A stretch of 10,611 nucleotides of DNA from Candidatus Jorgensenbacteria bacterium. Its GTDB lineage: Bacteria > Patescibacteriota > Minisyncoccia > UBA6257 > GWB1-50-10. The stretch lies in assembly GCA_016234345.1 (NCBI GenBank), contig JACRFG010000071.1, positions 1-10,611 of the forward strand. The letters are read 5' to 3'. The notes under the pieces were generated by a model. The model was not told the DNA's origin. It searched no databases and was given only the letters and a program-made list of their open reading frames with translations. Of the stretch, positions 4,493-10,611 are shown piece by piece. The first letter of the stretch is position 1. Every line of letters begins with the position of its first letter. The position numbers and the translations under genes are program-made.

Positions 4493-5641
4493 TTATCCGG
4501 CAATTCTAAAGAATCTCCGCTTGCCGATTTTCAAAACTTCGCCGCCATGGAGAGCTACGACCTCGTCGGGATTGTTTTTGGTTATTTTGCCGATTTTAAT
4601 AGCACCGCCTTCAAGGAGCCTGCGTGCCTCGCTTTTTGATGGCACTCCGGCCATAAGCAAGAGATCAATCATGGGAATGCTTTTGCCTTTCAGTTTAAGT
4701 TCTGGTGCATCGTCCGGCTCTTCTTTTTTGGAGAACACTTTGGTAAACGAGGCATGAGCTTCTCCGCCGGAAGAAGGGTGATACATCTCAACAATGGTTT
4801 CGGCGAGGAGCAGTTTGGCTTCATATGATCCTTTGTTTTTGGGTCGGTCTATATCCGTAAGAAGCGTGAAATATTTGTCTATAAGGTTATCGGGGACAGT
4901 CATGAGTTTTCCGAACATCTCATTCGGTCCTTCGACGAGTCCCACATAGTTTTCGTAAGTCTTCGACATTTTTCGCACGCCATCAGTGCCTTCAATAAGC
5001 GGTACGGTTAAAATATCTTGCTCGGGCATTTTGAAATAGCGTTGTACCCGTCGGCCCATGAGGAGGTTGAATGTTTGATCGGTGCCGCCAAGCTCCACGT
5101 CGGCTTCAACCGCTACCGAATCGTATCCTTGGAGAAGGGGGTAGAGCGTCTCAAGTAAGGAAATTTCCGAGCCCTCTTTAAGGCGTTTTTCAAAATCTTC
5201 CCGTTTTAGCACTTGTTGTGCGGATACCGCCCGGCTTAGTTCTAAAAATGAAGCGAATCCGCGTTTTTCATGCCATTCGCTATTGTATCTAATCTCTGTC
5301 TTTTTTGTATCGATTACCTCACCGGCTTGTTTTAGATAGGTTGCTTCGTTCTTTTTAACTTCGGTTTTGGTAAGCGGTTTACGTACTTCGGAGCGGCCTG
5401 ACGGATCACCGATTTGGGCAGTGAAGTCGCCGATGATGAGTACGGCTTGATGGCCGAGGTCTTGGAACTGGCGGAGTTTTCGGAGTACGACAGTGTGGCC
5501 GAGGTGAAGGTCGGGAGAGGTTGGATCAATGCCGAGTTTCACGCGCAGTTTGCGGCGCGATGAAAGAGCTTGTTCCAAGTGATCCTTGACAATAACTTCA
5601 TGAACGCCGCGCTTCATTATGCGTTCCGGTTTTTTGTCCAT
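4493..5641 (-). CDS. tyrS: Tyrosyl-tRNA synthetase
   Basis: This enzyme charges tRNA-Tyr with tyrosine using ATP in the cytoplasm. The 382-residue product has the class I signatures HLGH (46-49, in GIDPTSPDLHLGHT) and KMSKT (224-228), the tyrosine-site region QGYDSVAVEADVELGGTDQT (171-190), and a C-terminal S4-like RNA-binding domain (about 322-382, IDLLLMAGVPSKSEARRLLEGG). The HLGH context and GDFTAQIGDPSGR (71-83) match the TyrS2/TyrZ type rather than the E. coli TyrS1 type. Length and motifs are complete. The start is supported by a perfect TATAAT ending seven bases upstream, implying a leaderless mRNA. No T-box leader is possible in so short a leader. Confidence 0.97.
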   Translation of the reverse strand: MDKKPERIMKRGVHEVIVKDHLEQALSSRRKLRVKLGIDPTSPDLHLGHTVVLRKLRQFQDLGHQAVLIIGDFTAQIGDPSGRSEVRKPLTKTEVKKNEATYLKQAGEVIDTKKTEIRYNSEWHEKRGFASFLELSRAVSAQQVLKREDFEKRLKEGSEISLLETLYPLLQGYDSVAVEADVELGGTDQTFNLLMGRRVQRYFKMPEQDILTVPLIEGTDGVRKMSKTYENYVGLVEGPNEMFGKLMTVPDNLIDKYFTLLTDIDRPKNKGSYEAKLLLAETIVEMYHPSSGGEAHASFTKVFSKKEEPDDAPELKLKGKSIPMIDLLLMAGVPSKSEARRLLEGGAIKIGKITKNNPDEVVALHGGEVLKIGKRRFFRIAG

Positions 5642-5648
5642 AAAATCT

Positions 5649-5654
5649 ATTATA
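5649..5654 (-). promoter_or_regulatory. tyrS -10 box, leaderless start
   Basis: TATAAT on the minus strand (5654-5649) is followed by seven bases and then the tyrS ATG, so transcription should begin at or next to the start codon. A consensus TTGACA lies at 5684-5679, but 24 bases upstream is too far for a standard -35. Confidence 0.6.
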
Positions 5655-5730
5655 GCGCACCTGCGTTCAATTACTATTTGTCAAAATTAGTTCGGCGAAG
5701 AGAGGATTAATTTACTGGATATAAGTTTTA

Positions 5731-5756
5731 AAAAATCCCGCGTGTGCGGGATTTTT
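5731..5756 (-). terminator. Intrinsic terminator of clpP
   Basis: AAAAATCCCGC (5731-5741) and GCGGGATTTTT (5746-5756) form an 11-bp stem with loop GTGT, about 38 bases after the clpP stop on the minus strand. The arms allow function on either strand. Confidence 0.85.
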
Positions 5757-5793
5757 GAGGCATCATCTATTCTGAATAAAAATAGTTGGAATT

Positions 5794-6381
5794 CTAAGAC
5801 TTTTTGGTTTTTATGATTTCGTCTATCAGACCGTAATCTTTGGCTTCTTGGGCAGTTAGGTAGAAATCGCGGTCGGTATCGCGTTCTATCTGATCGAGTT
5901 TTTGATTGGTGTGTTTGGCGAGTATCAGATTTATTTTATCCTTTATTTTTACGATGTGCTTTGCGGTGATCTCGATCTCAATTGCTTGGCCTTCGGCGCC
6001 GCCCATAACCTGGTGGAGGAGGATCTCGGAGTTGGGAAGGGCAAAGCGTTTACCTTTTTGTCCGGCAGAAAGGAGTACCGCACCCATGGAAGCGGCCATA
6101 CCGACGCAGATGGTTGAAACCGGAGCTTTAACATATTGCATAGTGTCGTAAATTGCTAGTCCTGCTGTGACTGATCCGCCAGGCGTGTTCAGATAGATCT
6201 TTATATCTTTTTTTGGATCCTCGTGTTCTAAAAATAGAAGCTGGGCAATTACGGAGTTAGCTACTTGGTCTACAATTGGACCGCCCAAAAATATAATGCG
6301 CTCTTTGAGCAGGCGCGAGTAGATATCATAAGCCCTTTCTCCATAAGCCGATTTTTCGATGACTGTTGGGATTAAGTTCAT
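5794..6381 (-). CDS. clpP: ATP-dependent Clp protease proteolytic subunit
   Basis: ClpP is a serine protease that forms a double heptameric chamber and degrades proteins fed to it by ClpX or ClpC-type unfoldases. The 195 residues are full family length. The catalytic triad is visible: Ser98 in GMAASMG (94-100), His123 in LLHQV, and Asp172 in TDRDF. The oxyanion-loop region NTPGGSVTAGLAIYDTM (65-81) is present, as is the N-terminal IPTVIEKSAYGERAYDIYSRLL, which carries the axial-loop processing region. No unfoldase gene is adjacent. TTGACC and TTAAAT lie directly upstream, giving a leaderless arrangement with no Shine-Dalgarno sequence. Confidence 0.97.
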   Translation of the reverse strand: MNLIPTVIEKSAYGERAYDIYSRLLKERIIFLGGPIVDQVANSVIAQLLFLEHEDPKKDIKIYLNTPGGSVTAGLAIYDTMQYVKAPVSTICVGMAASMGAVLLSAGQKGKRFALPNSEILLHQVMGGAEGQAIEIEITAKHIVKIKDKINLILAKHTNQKLDQIERDTDRDFYLTAQEAKDYGLIDEIIKTKKS

Positions 6382-6387
6382 GTAGTT

Positions 6388-6416
6388 ATTTAAACTAAGT
6401 TTTTTTAGTTGGTCAA
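6388..6416 (-). promoter_or_regulatory. clpP promoter, leaderless
   Basis: On the minus strand TTGACC (6416-6411), a 17-nt spacer and TTAAAT (6393-6388) are followed by six bases and the clpP ATG. The predicted transcription start falls on the start codon. Confidence 0.55.
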
Positions 6417-6451
6417 GTTTTTTATTGTAAAGCTATTTTGAAGACAGTGAA

Positions 6452-6477
6452 TAAAAAATCGGGGTCGAATTCCCGAT
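6452..6477 (-). terminator. Intrinsic terminator of the 6507-7007 gene
   Basis: On the minus strand ATCGGG, an 8-nt loop and CCCGAT are followed by TTTTTAT. The 6-bp stem lies about 30 bases after the stop codon. Confidence 0.65.
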
Positions 6478-6506
6478 ATTCAATACCAATTAATTGATTA
6501 ATAAAA

Positions 6507-7007
6507 TTATCGATATACCTCGATCTTCGTGGCAGAGAATTCTCTTAAATCTCTGATGTTTTTATCGGAAGTTATGCTTACCTTGTCGCCGATTTTGAGG
6601 TCAGCGAGTTTGAGTGAAACGAGTTTAACGTTACCGCCTTGGTCGGGTGAGCCAATGAGAGTTATTTGGGTTGTTGAGAGGACATTCACTACCCGTGTTT
6701 CGGTCCTTTGGGGCGTACGGTCAGTGTGCGGCAGGTAGTCATCGGGGTCGATTACTTCAGCAACGAGCGTTGCTCCGGAGAAACCTTTTATTGTGCCGCT
6801 CAAGTTTGTGATTGATGTTGGAGGTTTAGGGAAAGCGGTATTTACGAGCGGCTCGAGGCGTTGTTCGGTTTGAACCCGTCCGACCTCTTCGCCTTTTTGG
6901 CCGCCGAGGTAATATCCTAATGCAAAGGAAAGGGCAATAAGAGCAAGTCCGACAACAATAGTTAATGATTGTTTCGCGTTCATGTTGTACAACTTTTTAT
7001 ATTTCAT
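6507..7007 (-). CDS. Membrane-anchored protein with small beta-rich domain, unknown
   Basis: The product is 166 residues from this ATG, or 158 from the ATG at 6983. A single hydrophobic segment (about 14-34, SLTIVVGLALIALSFALGYYLGG) acts as an uncleaved signal anchor. The rest is a predicted extracytoplasmic domain of alternating strands: SGTIKGFSGATLVAEV, RVVNVLSTTQITLIG, VSLKLADLKIGDKVSITSDK and FSATKIEVYR. This order resembles OB-like or DUF5666-type domains often seen in CPR genomes, but the match is by pattern only. The extended -10 TGG-TATAAT at 7020-7012 ends only four bases from the first ATG, so the transcript may begin within it, which favours the ATG at 6983. The gene is divergent from the surface gene at 7114. 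Confidence 0.75.
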   Translation of the reverse strand: MKYKKLYNMNAKQSLTIVVGLALIALSFALGYYLGGQKGEEVGRVQTEQRLEPLVNTAFPKPPTSITNLSGTIKGFSGATLVAEVIDPDDYLPHTDRTPQRTETRVVNVLSTTQITLIGSPDQGGNVKLVSLKLADLKIGDKVSITSDKNIRDLREFSATKIEVYR

Positions 7008-7011
7008 TCAC

Positions 7012-7020
7012 ATTATACCA
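7012..7020 (-). promoter_or_regulatory. Extended -10 promoter, minus strand
   Basis: TGG-TATAAT on the minus strand lies immediately upstream of the 6507-7007 gene. No clear -35 is present. Confidence 0.6.
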
Positions 7021-7038
7021 CAAGAGGTTTGTCCCTAT

Positions 7039-7065
7039 ATTAACCCCCGCGTTAATTGTGGATAA
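7039..7065. promoter_or_regulatory. Inverted repeat and DnaA-box-like site between divergent promoters
   Basis: ATTAAC-CCCCGC-GTTAAT (7039-7056) is a perfect 6-bp inverted repeat. One base later TGTGGATAA (7057-7065) equals the DnaA-box consensus TTATCCACA on the minus strand. Both lie between the two divergent -10 boxes. A regulatory role is possible but rests on position only. Confidence 0.3.
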
Positions 7066-7093
7066 CTTGGAAGACGAATCACCGGCATTGATT

Positions 7094-7102
7094 TGCTATA
7101 AT
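7094..7102 (+). promoter_or_regulatory. Extended -10 promoter of the surface-protein gene
   Basis: TGC-TATAAT (7094-7102) predicts a start near 7109, about five bases before the ATG at 7114. No good -35 is visible. Confidence 0.65.
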
Positions 7103-7113
7103 AATGAGGAACA

Positions 7114-9045
7114 ATGAATCTCAAAAAGCAGGGTTTATTACTTATTGCTTCGACGGTATTTCTCTTCGTCGGTGCGGGTATTTACTTTGCAGAAGCACAA
7201 ACAACATGGTTTGCACCGACTCAGCCTTTTCCATATGACCAACCGGGCGTGCCGTTGGACACGACTCCATATGAACAAGAAAAGCCGGGGTCAATTACTA
7301 TTAGTACTACCACTCCCTTATCAAAAATAAAAATCGACGGTTATCAAGTTATCTTTAATTCAGACAATGCTCCGAACGGATCAATCTATTGGGCTGCTGG
7401 TAAGTTGATGGTTCGTCAGGGCAGTTCCGTATCAAATTTGATCGGTGGCGGCAATATTTGGCAGGCAACAACAACCGGCGTTTGGGTGTCATCGACTGTT
7501 AGGGTTGGCGTGGGTACGTCAGCGCCCGATACAAATCTTCATGTGGCTGGAGGATTACGGGCAAATTATGTAGGAGTTGGAAGAGCAGTGAATTCGAATA
7601 CCCCATTATGGGTTTTGCAATCAAACGCCGGTGCATATTTATTTCCGGCTGGCGTATTTGAAAACACAACCCCGGTTCTTTCGTCGTACGGTTATGCCTT
7701 GCGTGGCTTGCATACTGGCAGCGCAGTGACCAGTTCGTATGCTGTTGGAATAGCTGCTGACTCTACTGGTAGTGTAAGGGGCGGAACTAATATCGGCAGT
7801 TTCTTTGGTGTTGGTGGTAATAGTTACAATACCGCCATTCGTGCGTCGGTTGGTGTAACGCCCGCTTCGAGTACGAATAAATTACTTGATCTTGCAGGGC
7901 TTCCCGTAAGCAGCGGAAATCGAACAAATTACACGATTTATTCTACAGCCCAAGCAGAATCATATTTTGCCGGCGATATCAATTTGGCTGCGGGCCGGGC
8001 GTTTAAGGTCGGCGGCGTGAGTATCGGAAGTCAGCCGGTGTGGTTTACAAATGCGAACGGCATTTACGCTTCTTCATCACCGCTCCGTGTTGGTATTGGA
8101 ACAGAGTCGCCAGGAAGTATGCTTTCAGTTACGGATGGTTTGGCGGTTGGAGCCGATTACGTGACTTCAACTTCACCTCAGAACGGCGCGATATTTGAAG
8201 GTAAGGTAGGTATTGGGGTGAATGATCCTCAAACAGCCCTGCAGGTAGGTGGTAGTGTACAAATACAAGGAGTGCCCACAGACGCCGAATCAAGTGCTCT
8301 AATAATCGGACGCGGTGAAGGAGATACATATCCTGATTTCGTGACATGCCCTGTTCCAGGCGATATAAATTCATGTGGCGTTGATGCATTTGATGGTGAT
8401 ACCGTGAAGCCGGATTATACATTAGTACCGATCGTCGCTCGTGGTGTTTGTGCTGCAGGCAGGCAAGGTGACTTTAACGACGTTGGTAAATCATTTGTTC
8501 CTGGCACGTCTAATGTAGCTTGGATTAGAAGTGCTGTTCATTGTGAATCAGTTGATGAGCCCAAGTATACTATTCGTAATAAGACCATAGGATTGGATAA
8601 AGGCAATATTGTATTTGCTAACAAAGATAATGTTTCAACTCTTGTACTTGACCAAAACGGTACATTAACCGCGGTTGGTTCATTTGCGGTTAATACCAAT
8701 TTTAATGGTGCAACTACGACTCCACGAATAAGCTTAAAAACTAATGTGACTAATAGTAATAAAGGCGTAACCGAGCACCAGATTTTTGGACCATATAATA
8801 GTGCTGGCGGTGACGACGGCGCCCTTTATATTGGTGCAGGTAGATCAACAAATAATAATCGAAACAGTATCTATCTTTATAATTTGGGTTGTACTGGTGG
8901 TACGTGTAATGTTCCGGCTATACATTTGAATGCCGATGAGATTAAGGTATCTTCAAATGCAGGCAGCGAAGGAACTTTGATGGTTGGTCAATCTTTGGTA
9001 TCAGATGGTGGTGACGGTAATTACTACGCAGTCTACGCGCCATAG
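7114..9045 (+). CDS. Exported surface protein with VGIGT-type repeats
   Basis: The 643-residue product has a signal peptide (hydrophobic 8-25, likely cleavage after AEA at 28). The mature part contains three copies of a short motif: RVGVGTSAPDTNLHVAG (130-146), RVGIGTESPGSMLSV (325-339) and KVGIGVNDPQTALQVGG (364-380). The preceding stretches are rich in Gly, Ser and Thr, such as AGDINLAAGRAFKVGG (286-301). Such motifs are typical of long beta-fibre or adhesin-like surface proteins in CPR and other bacteria, and resemble phage tail-fibre shaft units. A cysteine-containing globular section (about 400-480, Cys at 412, 421, 446 and 477) interrupts the shaft, and another Cys pair is at 593 and 598. 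There is no sorting signal or C-terminal membrane helix. Function is unknown beyond a likely envelope location. Confidence 0.8.
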   Translation: MNLKKQGLLLIASTVFLFVGAGIYFAEAQTTWFAPTQPFPYDQPGVPLDTTPYEQEKPGSITISTTTPLSKIKIDGYQVIFNSDNAPNGSIYWAAGKLMVRQGSSVSNLIGGGNIWQATTTGVWVSSTVRVGVGTSAPDTNLHVAGGLRANYVGVGRAVNSNTPLWVLQSNAGAYLFPAGVFENTTPVLSSYGYALRGLHTGSAVTSSYAVGIAADSTGSVRGGTNIGSFFGVGGNSYNTAIRASVGVTPASSTNKLLDLAGLPVSSGNRTNYTIYSTAQAESYFAGDINLAAGRAFKVGGVSIGSQPVWFTNANGIYASSSPLRVGIGTESPGSMLSVTDGLAVGADYVTSTSPQNGAIFEGKVGIGVNDPQTALQVGGSVQIQGVPTDAESSALIIGRGEGDTYPDFVTCPVPGDINSCGVDAFDGDTVKPDYTLVPIVARGVCAAGRQGDFNDVGKSFVPGTSNVAWIRSAVHCESVDEPKYTIRNKTIGLDKGNIVFANKDNVSTLVLDQNGTLTAVGSFAVNTNFNGATTTPRISLKTNVTNSNKGVTEHQIFGPYNSAGGDDGALYIGAGRSTNNNRNSIYLYNLGCTGGTCNVPAIHLNADEIKVSSNAGSEGTLMVGQSLVSDGGDGNYYAVYAP

Positions 9046-9077
9046 TAAAAGAAGAAACTACATACAACTTGTGTTAC

Positions 9078-9103
9078 AAACAGCGGCCAAAGCCGCTGTT
9101 TTT
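9078..9103 (+). terminator. Intrinsic terminator after the surface-protein gene
   Basis: AAACAGCGGC (9078-9087), loop CAAA and GCCGCTGTTT (9092-9101) form a 10-bp GC-rich stem followed by a T tract, about 33 bases after the stop codon. Confidence 0.88.
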
Positions 9104-9128
9104 GATTCAGCAAATAGAATTTTCGTTA

Positions 9129-9137
9129 TGGTATAAT
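9129..9137 (+). promoter_or_regulatory. Extended -10 promoter, leaderless
   Basis: TGG-TATAAT (9129-9137) ends eight bases before the ATG at 9146, placing the predicted transcription start within one or two bases of the start codon. Confidence 0.6.
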
Positions 9138-9145
9138 AAAAATTA

Positions 9146-9853
9146 ATGCCAAAGAAAAAAGATTTTGAGTTTCAAGGACTTATGTCGCTTTTTGCCGCGA
9201 TCGCGATTCTCGGCATCATCTTTTACTTAGTTGGTGAACAAATTGGTTTTCCGGGACGCGAGCGTACGCCTCAAGATGAACGTATGTGGCGTAAAGGCGA
9301 AGAACAAAAAGTTGCCGCACTCATAAAATCGGGAAGTTTTGAGTCATGTGAGAGTGTGAACTATGCGAGTAGTGACGGTATCGACTACAAGATTGTTTGT
9401 AAAAACAATATTGCGGTGAACAAGGCAATTGAAACGCTCGATATGTTATGGTGTGGTAAACTTGATAATAATTTATTTTCTATTGATGATTGTGAGCGTC
9501 GCGTGATCGGGCAGAAATTGGCTGAGGCACCGAGCTTGAGTGTTTGTAATGAAGCGCCTCGAGCGGCGATCAAGTCGGACTGTGAAACCGCATACTGGCT
9601 TGATAAGGCAATTCGAGACAATAACGTAGGAGCCTGTGCTAACGTAGAGCAAGCCAATCAAGCGTCGTGTGAAGAAATATATTGGGCTGAGCGGCTTGCT
9701 CGAGATTCGAAATCTATAGATTGCAGTACCGTTGTCACTTCTCTTAAGGTTGATTGTGAAGCGCTCAAACTTGCCCGGAGGAATCCATCGCAGGCTTTTC
9801 AGTACTGCAGTCGTATTGGTAATTCGCGTCTCGCTATTGCCTGTGGTCGGTAA
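9146..9853 (+). CDS. Membrane-anchored protein with six Cys-pair repeats
   Basis: The 235 residues start with a basic MPKKK and one membrane segment (about 11-32, GLMSLFAAIAILGIIFYLVG). The remainder is a predicted extracytoplasmic domain built from six repeats, each with two cysteines: 68/85, 103/116, 134/146, 164/175, 193/204 and 221/233. First cysteines are spaced 35, 31, 30, 29 and 28 residues apart. Repeats 3 and 4 share CE-x-x-YW followed by an acidic or basic residue and RD, and repeat 5 has CEALKLARRN. The pattern suggests helical hairpins each closed by a disulfide, as in Sel1- or TPR-like solenoids, but I do not recognise a named family. It has its own leaderless promoter and follows a terminator, so it is a separate unit from the gene before it. 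Confidence 0.8.
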   Translation: MPKKKDFEFQGLMSLFAAIAILGIIFYLVGEQIGFPGRERTPQDERMWRKGEEQKVAALIKSGSFESCESVNYASSDGIDYKIVCKNNIAVNKAIETLDMLWCGKLDNNLFSIDDCERRVIGQKLAEAPSLSVCNEAPRAAIKSDCETAYWLDKAIRDNNVGACANVEQANQASCEEIYWAERLARDSKSIDCSTVVTSLKVDCEALKLARRNPSQAFQYCSRIGNSRLAIACGR

Positions 9854-9856
9854 ATT

Positions 9857-9862
9857 ATAAAC
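9857..9862 (+). promoter_or_regulatory. Putative -10 box before the last gene
   Basis: TATAAA lies eight bases before the ATG at 9871, the same spacing as in the preceding gene. It supports 9871 as the original start of the last gene. Confidence 0.4.
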
Positions 9863-9884
9863 AGAATCAATGAAGTACCGTGTT

Positions 9885-10611
9885 TGTATAAAATCATTTT
9901 TTGCTTTTTTTGCAGTTTTGTTTTTTGTGAGTTTTGTTTATGTTCAAGCTGTTGGTTTCCGGGTCTGGGAAAAAGTTATTGATCCTACCTCAGGTGATGA
10001 TGACTTGAAAGCAGTCGCTCTCGACTTCCCTTACGTCTATTTAGCCGGTTCCGATTTTATTAACGGTCCCAATAACACCGAGATTAGGATTGAAAAGCGC
10101 TATGTCACAAACGGTGAGCTCGACCGAACCTTTGCCTCAAGCGGTGTTTATCAATATAATCCGAGCGCCTACCGGGATGGTCTAAACGCAATCGCAGTTT
10201 GGAATAACGATCTCTACATTGCCGGATATGACCAGACGCCGGGCGCACAAATGGGTTGGCGCGTGGAGCGGCTCGATAGTGTAGGCAATCGGATATGGTC
10301 CAAAGCTGATTACTCTGGTTCGAGCCAGGCCTACGCGATTGCTGCTAACGCTTCCGGTGTTTATATTAGCGGGAAAGGGAATGGCATATGGGTTGTTCAT
10401 AAGCGCCGACTTTCTGATGGTGCATATTGTACGGCTGCAAACTGCGGTACGCAGTTTGGAAGTGGGGGTGCTGTATCGGGTGCAGGAGTAGAACCGCGAG
10501 GCATTGCTTTGGACGGATCAGCCGCTTACATTGTTGGCTACGGTACAGCACCAGGAAACCAGGAATGGCTTATTGAGAAGCGTGATGCCGCTTCTGGTGC
10601 TCTTGTTGCAG
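9885..10611 (+). CDS. Exported beta-propeller-like protein, partial at window end
   Basis: The frame stays open to the window edge (242 codons from TTG at 9885). The N-terminus reads MYKIIFAFFAVLFFVSFVYVQA, a signal peptide with likely cleavage after QA. The mature part repeats a blade-like unit: AVALDFPYVYLAGSD..IRIEKR, AIAVWNNDLYIAGYD..WRVERLD, AIAANASGVYISGKG..WVVHKR and GIALDGSAAYIVGYG..WLIEKRD. This resembles delta-60-type or SBBP-type beta-propeller repeats, including LDRTFASSGV after the first unit. The start is doubtful. An ATG at 9871 has a -10 box at the right distance but reaches TGA at 9928. One extra T in the T tracts at 9898-9926 would join it to this frame, giving the signal sequence MKYRVCIKSFFAFFAVLFFV. 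The real gene may therefore begin at 9871 with a frameshift. Confidence 0.7.

Noticed and set aside
8451..8470. GCAGGCAGGCAAGG inside the surface-protein gene resembles the GGCAGG palindromes in the tRNA-Leu.
   Set aside because: It has no palindromic partner and sits in frame in an otherwise normal coding region, so chance similarity is likely.

Overview
This window looks like a chromosome fragment from a Patescibacteria/CPR-type bacterium, probably Parcubacteria-like. That is an inference from several traits: IF-2 starts directly at its GTPase domain with no N-terminal extension, several start codons sit only a few bases downstream of a -10 box (leaderless or near-leaderless mRNAs), tRNA genes carry unusual insertions, and the right-hand end encodes single-membrane-segment or signal-peptide proteins with 'VGIGT..P' repeats of the kind common in such genomes. 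No marker here fixes the lineage.

Layout. 94-256: tRNA-Glu(TTC) and tRNA-Ser(GCT) on the minus strand, driven by a clear promoter that overlaps the divergent infB promoter. 315-2119: infB-rbfA, with the rbfA stop codon lying inside the acceptor stem of tRNA-Cys(GCA). 2168-2422: an 84-residue unknown protein with a strong Shine-Dalgarno sequence. 2517-2657: a tRNA-like gene with about 70 nt of structured RNA inserted where the anticodon loop should be, ended by a strong terminator shared with the convergent gene. 2717-3583 (minus): an exported protein with a possible NTF2-like C-terminus. 3677-4401 (plus): a consensus promoter, a tRNA-Leu(TAA) gene interrupted by three loop insertions (one carries a second, intact tRNA-Leu(TAA)), a small membrane ORF, tRNA-Gly(GCC) and a terminator. 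4493-6381 (minus): tyrS and clpP, each with its own promoter. 6507-7007 (minus): a membrane-anchored small beta-rich protein. 7114-10611 (plus): three cell-surface or exported proteins, the last running off the window.

Function. The left two thirds is translation and proteostasis (initiation factor, 30S maturation factor, tyrosyl-tRNA synthetase, Clp protease subunit, seven tRNA or tRNA-like loci). The right third is an envelope or surface locus. No CRISPR array, transposase, integrase or rRNA was seen.

The most unusual content is RNA. Two loci show tRNA bodies with intact stems but extra sequence placed only in loops: the anticodon loop at 2517-2657, and the D-loop (twice) and T-loop at 3715-3970. 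The second also nests one tRNA-Leu inside another behind a 14-bp inverted repeat. No stretch longer than about 200 bases lacks a feature. The first 93 bases hold only AT-rich sequence with a weak hairpin.
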